Below are positions 21,901-33,900 of a stretch of DNA of 38,976 nucleotides, one piece after another. The notes under the pieces are model-generated. The model did not search any database. It saw nothing but the letters and a program-made list of their open reading frames with translations, and was not told where the DNA came from. The translations under genes were made by a program, and so were the position numbers. How positions within the stretch are numbered: the first letter of the stretch is position 1; each line of letters starts with the position of its first letter. The DNA is from Nemertoderma westbladi (Eukaryota; Xenacoelomorpha; Nemertodermatida; Nemertodermatidae): NCBI GenBank assembly GCA_032718475.1, contig JAUCBJ010001766.1, positions 1 to 38,976 on the forward strand, given 5' to 3'.

Positions 21901-24900
21901 TGTAAAATACGGATTTACGTTAATTACCAAGTTTTAATGGATCCGGAATGGAGTGTAATTCACGGATTTTCGTGAATTACCAAGTTTTGTTGGATCCGGA
22001 ATGGAGTGTAAAATACGGATTTTCGTTAATTACCAAGTTTTATTGGATCCGGAATGGAGTGTAAAACACGGATTTCGTTAATAACCAAATTTTGTTGGAT
22101 CCGGAATGGAGTGTAAAACACGGATTTCGTTAATTACCAAGTTTTATTGGATCCGGAATGGAGTGTAATACACGGATTTTCGTGAATTACCAAGTTTTGT
22201 TGGATCCGGAATGGAGTGTAAAACACGGATTTTCGTTAATTACCAAGTTTTATTGGATCCGGAATGGAGTGTAAAACACGGATTTTCGTAATTACCAAGT
22301 TTTGTTGGATCCGGAATGGAGTGTAAAACACGGATTTTCGTTAATTACCAAGTTTTGTTGGATCCGGAATGGAGTGTAAAACACGGATTTTCGTGAATTA
22401 CCAAGTTTTATTGGATCCGGAATGGAGTGTAAAACACGGATTTATGTTAATTACCAAGTTTTATTGGATCCGGAATGGAGTGTAAAACACGGATTTTCGT
22501 TAATTACCAAGTTTTGTTGGATCCGGAATGGAGTTTAAAACACGGATTTTTGTTAATTACCAAGTTTTATTGGATCCGGAATGGGGTGTAAAACGCGGAT
22601 TCAATTTATTTACCAAGTGTTACTAGATCCGGGAAGGTGTGTAAAACGCGGATTGATTCAGGTTAATTACAAAGTGTTACTGGATCCGGGAAGGGGTGTA
22701 AAACGCGGATTGATTCAGGTTAATTACAAAGTGTTACTGGATCCGGGAAGGGGTGTAAAATGCGGATTTACGTTAATTACTGAGTTTGTTAATGAGGGAC
22801 ACAACTATTAATGAGGGACACACATTAATGAGGGACACAAACATTAATGGGGGACACCTTAATAGTTAATAGACACCTTAATAATTAGTCTATGTCTAGG
22901 GGCCACACATAAGCTTAATCCGGCTCTGGGGGACACCTTAAGTGGGAACGTGACCTCCCTGGTAGAGCGGCTCTGTAGACAATTGTATGGTAGGATTACT
23001 GTCCTGTTCCCTGATTGGCTTATCCATCCCAACCTCCCTTACAAACAAGAATCACTGTTCTGCCTAGCTGGCGGTAGTTTGTACTGCATCATAGCGTACT
23101 CTATTTAAGGCCTTGCAAGCGTGCTGCCTTCCTAATTTATGGAGGCTGAACTGTTCAGTATAATTTCTTATTAAACATGGATGACAGTGATGACTTTGTA
23201 AAGGTTCCATTTACGGGATTCGTTATTCCGAGTCCAACCAATGATACAGCCATTGTTGAGCCGCTTGAACTCACTACCCAAACATCGTGCACCCCGAGTC
23301 CGGAGAAGAAAAAACCAGGAAAGTCAGCAAGCCAAGAAAAGTTACTAAAGAACAATAAACATTGCACTAATTAATAATTGTAACTAGATGAGGCTCTGGG
23401 TCTTTATTGCATATGCGTTTTATAAATTGTTCATTAAAACTTACTAATTAACTTGAATCCGCGTTTTACACCCCTTCCCGGATCCAATAAAACTTGGTAA
23501 TTAACATAAATCCGTGTTTTACACTCCGTTCCGGATCCAATAAAACTTGGTAATTAACGTAAATCCGTGTTTTACACTCCATTCCGGATCCAATAAAACT
23601 TGGTAATTAACGTAAATCCGTGTTTTACACTCCATTCCGGATCCAATAAAACTTGATAATTAACGTAAATCCGTGTTTTACACTCCATTCCGGATCCAAT
23701 AAAACTTAGTAATTAACGTAAATCCGCGTTTTATACCCCTTCCCGGATCCAATAAAACATGGTAATTAACTTGAATCCGCGATTTACACCCCTTCCCGGA
23801 GTTAATAAAACTTTGTAATAAACCTGAATCCGTATTTTACACCCAATCCCGGATTCAGTAGAAATATGAATCCGTGTTTTACACTCCGTTCAGGATTTAG
23901 CCTAAAACATGAATCCGCGCTTTACACTCCGTTCCGGATCTGAAAAAAAGGCCAATCCGCATTTTACACTCGGTTAAGGATTCGGTAAATTTAGCAGTGC
24001 ACGGATCCGCAGATTACACCCTAAAAATGTAAATTCAGTCGACTTCCATAGGGACAATGTTAAATGATAGAATCCTGATCCTGATCCGGATCCGCGTTTT
24101 ACTCTGACCCATTTAATTCCTCTGCCAAATACGGAATGATTTATTTAAAATGGTTTCTTATTATTCTAGGTTCGGGCCCAGGACTGGGGGGAGACCCGCA
24201 GTAGGGAGGCGGTTACCAACGTTACCGTTTACTTAGACGACGCAAACGATAACGCCCCGCTCTGGACTGAGACGGGTTGCCGGGCAACCATACCTCGCGC
24301 TTACCCACCCGGTCGAGGGATTATCACGCTTCAGGTGATCTAACTAGCTAATGTTCTAAAATATTATCGGGATTGGTTAAACCCGTCGTCCATAGAAATT
24401 TACAAAATATTTTGAACGATTTTCTGTAATTTCCGATCGATTATCGATGATTTTCGATTATTACCAATGTAAAATATAAGAAATTATAAATTATTTATTG
24501 GTTAACCTTAATGGATCAACGTAATTATAAATACGGTTAAACATTTCCTGGGATAATCGAAGCTGATACAAGTTGATTACGAGCAAAGGTTTACTGTTTT
24601 GGTTAGGATAATAATCCACATTCCATTCCCTTTAATTATTAATAATTAACAATATTAATTTGCCGAGATAATTTGTTCAACCCCCCCCCCCAAACCCCAA
24701 CAACCCCTGTCTCACTGTACTACTACTATTGGAACTTAATTTGGCGCAAATTTAATTATTATTTATTATTAAACTACAGGCGGTAGACTACGACGCTGGC
24801 TCTGTGGTTACCTACCGGGTTGCCGGGGGCAACCGAGGCGATGTGTTCCGAGTGGATCCCCGCACCGGGGTGGTGAGTCTCTCCCGAGCGATCCGGGGGT

Positions 24901-27900
24901 CCGACGAGTCGACCTACCGACTCGAGTTTGTCGCCTCCGACGGCCAACTCGATTCCTCCTCCAACTTCCTCAACGTTAGCGTCTACGCGGGCGGCGGAGC
25001 CGGCTCGGTGGCCCGGCAGTTCGCCTGCGCGCAAACCGGGGCGCTTCGCCAAGTCGCTAGATTCGACAGCCAAGCGATCCGTGCGCAACGCGCGCACGAC
25101 TCGTCGCTGAGGCGGTTCTCCGACGACTTCCTCGTGGATCGGCACGCGCCGCGGTTCCCCCCGCAGCAGCGCGACGCCTCGGTCTCCGTCTCGGAGTACC
25201 TCGACGTCGGATCGGCGGTCTTCCAGTTGCGTGCTCGGGATGCTGACAGCCCCGGAGGTGACGGGTTCAGTCCCAGGTTGCGGTACGTTGTCGCCTACGG
25301 GAACGTCGACGGTTGCTTCGGGATCAGCGATTCGCTTCAGGCTGTTACTGTTATCAGTCGGCTAGACCGGGAGAAGACAGACAGGTATGTAGCCCTCTTG
25401 CGTTGTCAGGTTGCTAACAAGTTAATTTAACATATTAATATTGGTTTCCTAACTTCTAGGTCGGAATTGTCTGGATCCAAATAAATAAAAATAATTAATA
25501 GAAATTACCGGTAATCAATAACAAAAATCTGTGTTCTAGATAATATAATAATATTTTTCTTTTTTGATAGCTAGTATGCTTTAGAACATTTTCAAAAAAT
25601 AGCAAAAACTAGATAGTATTATAAAAATTTGGAGGGGGTCTGCCTAAAAAACACAGAATACACTCAATTCGAAAAGTTCTATACAACTATAAAATTACAT
25701 AGCAAACGTGTCTAGAACGAAGAAATATCCATGGACACATCAATATTATGTTGAATAATAAACAATGTAACGTTATTATTATGTTATTAAAATTATTATT
25801 TATTATTATTATAATTTATAAATTATTTGGGTCGGAATTGTCCTATGCTGGATCCGGATAATTCCGACCCGGACAATTCCTACCCATTAAAATTTCATTC
25901 AAGCTCTGAGTGGCTCGGAATTGTCCGTGTCGGAATTGTCCGGGTCGGAATAGTCCGGGTCGGAATTGTCCGGGTCGGAATTGTCCGGGTCGGAATTGTC
26001 CGTACACCAATGAAAGGGTAGTGTATATTAACCATGAAACATCACGGCCACAATGATCAATTAGTAGCGAGTGGTTAAAGACGGCCAAGTACTGTAGGGT
26101 TGAGCGCAGTGGCAGCAGATGATGGTATGACAGATGGGAGGCCATGAGGAGGTAAATTGCGGACATACAAGGTATCTGATAGTATTTCCAGGTGTATATT
26201 TTACCTGAGCCGGTAGCTGAATGGTTAGAGCGTCAGACTTCCAACCCGGAGGTCACCAGTTCGAGCCCACCTGGACGTCATTGCCATATTTGCAAAAAGC
26301 TGTGCCCAACAAAAAGTTATAATAGCATTTATATGCAATCCAACCTCCTTAGCAGCCCTCTCCACTTTATTTAGTAGAAGCTGTGCATCTGCTAGCATAT
26401 TAGAGAGCAGGGCGATGTCATCCGCAAAGTCGGTGTCTGTGACTGTAGTTGCCGGATATCTACTACTTCTGCGTTCTTGAAGTGTGAATCCCAGGTCTTC
26501 ACCCTTTGTGGCCGTCATCATTGCGTATGTGTTTTATTCTCTACATTTCTCCATATGCCATAATCTTTTCTCAATGAAACTAGTGACGGGCCTAGCGGCC
26601 CGATAAGGAACCGACTTTTTATTTTAAATAAGAGACAATAAGAATTAGTATAGAACTAATAATTATGTAAAAATACAATCATATTTCATACAATAATTAT
26701 TAATAAATTCGATCTATTATTAGTTGCTCAATTCTAGAACAAAATCGACCTGCAACTAGTGAAGACCTCGTTTTGGAATTTCGAAACCACGCTGGTGCGA
26801 TGCGCGATATCGTGTTTAGTTAATAAATTGAAAACTCCATCAATTCATGTGAAACCAGTAATAAGAAATCGCGATAAATGTAATTAAATAAAAATTATTC
26901 TAGAAAAATTTTCCTCAAAAAGTATGAAGTCTTGGCGTTGGTGACGCGAAACTAGGCTAGTGAGATTCAGGATATTGCGTTTAATATAAAAATCGAAAAC
27001 GCTATCGAATTCCGTAAAGGCGTTAATAAAATACTGCAACTTTTTTGAAATTTGTAAAATTCTAGAACTAGAAAAAATTATTTTTTGAACGGCGCTGTTT
27101 GGGGTTTCGAAACATGGATAGGCTGAAAGAGGACATCTAATTAAGTTGAAAAATGAAAACCCCATCGAATTTGGACAAAGCGTTCCGGAGTTATAGCGGA
27201 TCGAAAAAAATTGACCCCCCCCAGTCGCCAAAAATTTACAGTAATTTAAAATTTTGCAAAAAAAATTTTTTGCGTTATTTTTGATGGCGAATCGATTGGC
27301 AGTACTGGCTACGAAAAATTTTTTTTTGAAATTTTTGGTCAGAAAAAAAACATGGAAAAAGTATACTTTTAAAAAGATTTGATGTCTTTGCCTATGGTCA
27401 GAGAATGATCCAACTCTGTAACTTGGCAATCGCTCAAATCCATTCAGCTGAATGGCACAGTAGAGTAAACTAAAGTAAATTCCCTATACAATGTTCTGAA
27501 GGGGTGACTGACAGAGAGTAATCCAACAATAAAACATTTTGCAATAATGTTGGCATTAATGTAGCCAACTCACTGTGTACGTAACAGTCATTCAGCTTAC
27601 ATTAGCAGAGTGAGATATTCCCATAGATTGCATTGGGAAGAGTAATTCAGCTGAGGCGATATTAGATTTCAAACTAAACCAACCAGTTAATAATGTTTGC
27701 TTTGACAGAGAGTGGTGGCCTATACAAACAGTATGGGTGTACTGAGTATAATAATCTTGGCAACCTCATCGATTTATTACTAAGCCTTCTGTAGAAATGC
27801 ATTACATAAGCCATTTTTCATCACGACACCAGCTGTCATGGGTGTTATTTTACCATTGCGCCTATGGCGTTTTTTCGTTTATGTCTATTTTTCGAGCCCA

Positions 27901-30900
27901 CGGCTCATGGACGAAATAGCGGAACATACCAGGGACCTTAGAATCGCGGTATCTAGCCGCTGTGAAAATTTCATCAAAATCGTTAGAGTAGTTTTGGCTG
28001 TAGATCAGTCAGCCAGCCAGTCAGCCAGCCAGCCAGCCAGTCTCGAGCAATTCTTACAGTAATGAACCTCTCGGTTCCTCTTTTACTACTAGTGACGGGC
28101 CTAGCGGCCCGATAAGGAACCGACTTTTTATTCCAAATAAAGGAGACAACGAGCTCGGCTCGGTCTGGCATGATTGGGCTCGATTCAGTTCGACTTGGCT
28201 TGATCGGCTCGGTTTGGCTCGATTGGGCTCGACTCGACTCAGCTCGATTCGGCTCAATCAGCTTGATTGGGTTCGACTCGGCTTGGTTCGGCTCAATTGG
28301 GCTCGACTCGGCTCGATTGGTCTCGACTCGGCTCGATTGGGCTTGAATCGGCTCGATTGGTCTCGACTCGGCTCGATTGGGCTTGAATCGGCTCGATTGG
28401 GATTAATTGGGCTTGACTCGGATCGATTTGGCTCAACTTGGCTCAGTCCGGCTCGACTGGGCTTGGTCCGGCTCAATTGGGCTCGACTAGGCTTGATTGG
28501 GCTCTACTCGGCTCTATTGGGCTCGACTCGGTTCGATTGGGCTTAACTCGGCTCAGTCGGGCTCGACTCGGCTTGATTAGGCTCAACTCGGCTCCGTCCG
28601 GATCAATTGGGCTCGACTCGGCTTGATTGGTCTTGACTCGACTCAGTCTGGCTCAATTTGGCATGTCACGGCTCGATTGGTTTCGGCTCAGCTCGGTCTG
28701 AGTCGACTCAGCTCGATTCGGCTCAATCGGCTCGATTCGGTTCGACTTGGCTCGGTCCGGCTCGACTTGGCTCAATTGGGCTCGATTCGGCTCAATCCGC
28801 TCAACTCGGCTCGATTGGGATTGATTGGGCTTGACCCGGTTCGATTTGGCTCAACTTGGCACAGTCTGGCTCGATTGGGCTCGACTTGGCCCAGTCCGGC
28901 TCAATTGGGCTCGACTAGGATTGATTGGGCTCGACTCGGCTCTATTGGGCTCGACTCGACTCGATTGGGCTTGAATCGGCTCAGTCTGGCTCGCTCGGCT
29001 TAATTGGGCTCAACTCGGCTCCGTTCGGCTCGATTGGGCTCGACTCGGCTTGATCGCCTCGATTGGTTCTATTCGGCTCGATCGGTATGATTCGGCTCGA
29101 TTGACACATGCTGCTGGAAGGGTCAAAGCCAAACTCACGTGCTGCTCGAAGGGACAAAGTCAAACAGTGTGTCTATTATTTGATGTAACTCACGTGCTGC
29201 TCGAAGGGCACAACATCATATATCAAGGGTCAAAGCAAAACTCACGTGCTGCTCGAAGGGACAAAGTCAAACAGTGTGTCTATTATTTGATGTAACTCAC
29301 GTGCTGCTCGAAGGGCGCAAATACATATATCGAAGGGTCAAAGCCAAACTCACGTGCTGCTCGAAGGGACAACTCAAACATTGTGTCTAATATTTGATTA
29401 ACTCACGTGCTGCTCGAAGGGCGCAACTACATATATCGAAACAAGCCCTTGTCTTGTATTTTAATTATATCAGAAATCCTTGCCTTCAGTACAAAATATC
29501 TAAAAATTCATTTACCTGAAGTATGGGTAACATCATAAATTCGCTTTTCACACAGTAGTTAACTAAAGCAAATACCCTTCAGGTTGACTGAATGATTTTA
29601 TTAATGTTTGCCCTGCATATGCATAATGTACTATATTTGGGTCCCATGACCCACCCCATTGCTTACATCTGATAGAGAGTAATCCCAAATTAACTTCCCT
29701 CTACGAAAATTATTTTAATTAAATACATACAACATGGCAGTCAACTCTACACTCAACAGTACACAATAACTAAAATGGCATTCAGCTTACCAGCTATTCG
29801 CATTAAGCTAATAGATATTCGATTTCATTCGATTCAGTGAGTGTGTGAGGGCTATTGGGAGAGCAATCAGCTTATGATGTAATACATTAGAAGCCCACAG
29901 CTTATGTTTGCTCACTGTCTGAGTTGTAGAGTGAGGATAATACTTGGCACAGAAAGCATTTCCTTGTTAGGTGGCCATTCCTATAGAATAGCATTACTAG
30001 GCCATCTCTATCCATTTTTCATGAGTGCCAGCTGGTGTTTTTATCATTGCGCCTATGGCGTTTTTTCGTTTATGTCTATTTTTCGAGCCCACGGCTCATG
30101 GACGAAATAGCGGAACATACCAGGGACCTTAGAATCGCGGTATCTAGCCGCTGTGAAAATTTCATCAAAATCGTTAGAGTAGTTTTGGCTGTAGATCAGT
30201 CAGTCAGTCAGTCAGTCAGTCAGTCAGCCAGCCAGCCAGTCTCGAGCAATTCTTACAGTAATGAACCTCTCGGTTCCTAACTAGTGACGGGCCTAGCGGC
30301 CCGATAAGGAACCGACTTTTTATTTTAAATAAAAGAGACAACGAGAATTAGTATAGTTCTAATAATTATCTAAAAATACAATCATATTTCATACAATAAT
30401 TATTAATAAATTCGATCCATTATTTAGTTGCTCAATTCTAGAACAAAATCGACCTGCAACTAGTGAAGACCTCGTTTTGGAATTTCGAAACCACGCTGGT
30501 GCGATGCGCAATATCGTGTTTAGTTAATAAATTGAAAACTCCATCAATTCATGTGCAATCAGTAATAAGAAATCGCGATAAATGTAATTAAATAAAAATT
30601 ATTCTAGAAAAATTTTCCTCAAAAAGTATGAAATCTTGGCATTGGTGACGCGAAACTAGGCTAGTGAGATTCAGGATATTGCGTTTAATATAAAAATCGA
30701 AAACGCTATCGAATTCCGTAAAGGCGTTAATAAAATACTGCAACTTTTTTGAAATTTGTAAAATTCTAGAACTAGAAAAAAATAATTTTTGAACGGCGCT
30801 GTTTGGGGTTTCAAAACATGGATAGGCTGAAAGAGGACATCGAATTAAGTTTAAAAATGAAAACCCCATCGAATTTGGACAAAGCGTTCAGGAGTTATAG

Positions 30901-33900
30901 CGGATCGAAAAAAATTTACCCCCCCCAGTCGCCAAAAATTTACAGTAATTTAAAATTTTGCAAAAAAATTTTTTTGCGTTATTTTTGATGGCGAATCGAT
31001 TGGCAGTACTGGCTACGAAAATTTTTTTTTGAAATTTTTGGTCAGAAAAAAAAACATGGAAAAAGTATATTTTTAAAAAGATTTGATGTCTTTGCCTATG
31101 GTCAGAGAATGATCCAACTCTGTACTTGGCAATCGCTCAAATCCATTCAGCTGAATGGCACAGTAGAGTAAACTAAAGTAAATTCCCTATACAATGTTCT
31201 GAAGGGGAGACTGGCAGAGAGTATTCCAACCATAAAACATTTTGCAATAATGTTGGCATTAATGTAGCCAACACACTGTGTACTTAAGTCATTCAGCTTA
31301 CATTAGCAGAGTGAGATATTCCCATAGATTGCATTGGGAAGAGTAATTCAGCTGAGGCGATATTAGATTTCAAACTAAACCAACGAGTTAATGTTTGCTT
31401 TGACAGAGAGTGGTGGCCTATACAAACAGTATGGGTGTACTGAGTATAATAATCTTGGCAACCTCATCGATTTATTACTAAGCCTTGTGTAGAAATGCAT
31501 TACATAAGCCATTTTTCATCAGGACACCAGCTGTCATGGGTGTTATTTTACTATTGCGCCTATGGCGTTTTTTCGTTTATCTCTATTTTTCGAGCCCAGA
31601 GGCTATGGACGGAGTAGCCGATCATGCCAGGGACCTTAGAATCGCGGTATCTAGATGCTGTGAAAATTTCATCAAAATCGTTAGAGTAGTTTTGGCTGTA
31701 GATTAGCCAGTCAGCCAGCCAGTCAGTCAACAATTCTTACAGTAATGAACCTCTCGGTTCCTAACTAGTGACGGGCCTAGCGGCCCGATAAGGAACCGAC
31801 TTTTTATTTTAAATAAAAGAGACAACGAGAATTAGTATAGAACTAATCATTATGTAAAAATACAATCATATTTCATACAATAATTATTAATAAATTCAAT
31901 CTATTATAAGTTGCTCAATTCTAGAACAAAAACGACATGCAACTAGTGAAGACCTCGTTTTGGAATTTCGAAACCACGCTAGTGCGATGCGCGATATCGT
32001 GTTTAGTTAATAAATTGAAAACTCCATCAATTCATGTGCAACCAGTAATAAGAAATCGCGATAAATGTAATTAAATAAAAATTATTCTAGAAAAATTTTC
32101 CTCTAAAAGTATGAAGTCTTGGCATTGGTGACGCGAAACTAGGCTAGTGAGATTCAGGATATTGCGTTTAATATAAAAATCGAAAACGCTATCAAATTCC
32201 GTAAAGGCGTTAATAAAATACTGCAACTTTTTTGAAATTTGTAAAATTCTAGAACTAGAAAAAATTAATTTTTGAACGGTGCTGTTTGGGGTTTCGAAAA
32301 ATGGATAGGCTGAAAGAGGACGTCGAATTAAGTTGAAAAATAAAAACCCCATCGAATTTGGACAAAGCGTTCCGAAGTTATAGCGGATCGAAAAAAATTG
32401 ACCCCCCCCCAGTCCCCAAAAATTTACAGTAATTTCAAATTTTGCAAAAAAAAATTTTTGCGTTATTTTTGATGGCGAATCGATTGGCAGTACTGGCTAC
32501 AAAAATTTTTTTTTTTAATTTTTGGTCAGAAAAAAAACATGGAAAAAGTATCTTTTTAAAAAGATTTGATGTCTTTGCCTATGGTCAGAGAATGATCCAA
32601 CTCTGTAACTTGGCAATTGCTCAAATCCATTCAGCTGAATGGCACTAAACTAAATTCCCTATACAATGTTCTGAAGGGGAGACTGACAGAGAGTAATCCA
32701 ACAATAAAACATTTTGCAATAATGTTGGTCTTAGCCTTACAGAGTATCAGTATAAGGCTGAGTAAACATTCCACCTTATAAGCATACAGCCTCCACAGTA
32801 TTAATGTTGGCATTAATGTAGCCGATACACTGTATACCTAATAGTCATTCAGCAGGGGGAAGAGTTATTCACCTGAGGCGGTAATAGATTGCAGTTGGCA
32901 GCCTCATCGATTTATACTAAGCCTGTGTAGAACCACAAACTAAATCAACCAGTTAATATTTGCTTTGACAGAGAGTGCAGGGCCTAAACAAACAGTATGG
33001 GTGTACTAAGTATAATAATCTTGGCAACCTCATCGATTTATTACTAAGCCTTGTGTAGAAATGCATTACATAAACCATTTTTCATCAGGACACCAGCTGT
33101 CATTGGTGTTATTTTACCATTGCGCCTATGGCGTTTTTTCGTTTATGTCTATTTTTCGAGCCCACGGCTCATGGACGAAATAGCGGAACATACCAGGGAC
33201 CTTAGAATCGCGGTATCCAGCCGCTGTGAAAATTTCGTCAAAATCGTTAGAGTAGTTTTGGCTATAGATTAACCAGCCAGTCAATCAATCAGCCAACAAT
33301 TCTTACAGTAATGAACCTCTCGGTTCGTGACGGGCCTAGCGGCCCGATAAGGAACCGACTTTTTATTTTAAATAAAAGAGACAACGAGAATTAGTATAGA
33401 ACTAATAATTATGTAAAAATACAATCATATTTCATACAATAATTATTAATAAATTCGATCTATTATTAGTTGCTCAATTCTAGAACAAAATCGACCTGCA
33501 ACTAGTGAAGACCTCGTTTTGGAATTTCGAAACCACGCTGGTGCGATGCGCGATATCGTGTTTAGTTAATAAATTGAAAACTCCATCAATTCATGTGCAA
33601 CCAGTAATAAGAAATCGCGATAAATGTAATTAAATGAAAATTATTCTAGAAAAATTCTCCTCAAAAAGTATGAAGTCTTGGCGTTGGTGACGCGAAACTA
33701 GGCTAGTGAGATTCAGGATATTGCGTTTAATATAAAAATCGAAAACGCTATCGAATTCCGTAAAGGCGTTAATAAAATACTGCAACTTTTTTGAAATTTG
33801 TAAAATTCTAGAACTAGAAAAAATTAAATTTTGAACGGCGCTGTTTGGGGTTTGGAAACATGGATAGGCTGAAAGAGGACATCGAATTAAGTTGAAAAAT

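Larger units (their letters stand above)
21706..24110. mobile_element. Foldback / Mutator-like transposon, complete, with 9-bp target duplication
   Basis: The ends are GGGTAGGTGTAAAACGCGGA and, at the right, the reverse complement of GGGTCAGAGTAAAACGCGGA. ATTTAATTC flanks both sides exactly (21697-21705 and 24111-24119). The left arm (21706-22790) consists of about 17 tandem ~54-bp units containing GGATCCGGAATGGAGTGTAA and TTAATTACCAAGTTTT. The right arm (23455-24110) carries the same units in reverse orientation. The 660-bp loop contains a small ORF. Long inverted arms built from tandem subrepeats are the hallmark of foldback elements, and 9-bp duplications are typical of foldback and Mutator-like transposons. 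No transposase is present, so it is non-autonomous. Confidence 0.88.
28090..30281. repeat. Unit 2 of the array, with replaced interior
   Basis: Shares the first ~60 bp with the other units up to GAGACAACGAG and the last ~240 bp from GCGCCTATGGCG onward. The interior is unrelated: a CTCGGCTCGATTGGG minisatellite, a 120-bp tandem repeat and about 600 bp of other sequence. Confidence 0.8.

Noticed and set aside
24774-25145. 123-codon minus-strand frame over exon 7
   Set aside because: Same reason: a composition-driven shadow of a coding exon.
26211-26283. Functional tRNA-Gly(TCC) gene
   Set aside because: A and B boxes are fine but the anticodon and T stems do not pair; lies beside a LINE RT fragment.
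27838-28062. Small + strand protein repeated in each array unit (RLMDEIAEHTRDLRIAV...)
   Set aside because: It runs into the CAGTCAG microsatellite (poly-SQ), differs by block changes between units, and similar noncoding repeat tails are widespread in invertebrates.
28214-29003. Leucine/arginine-rich repeat frames (RLGSIGLDSARLG)
   Set aside because: Artefacts of the GGCTCGATTGGG minisatellite; open in several frames on both strands.
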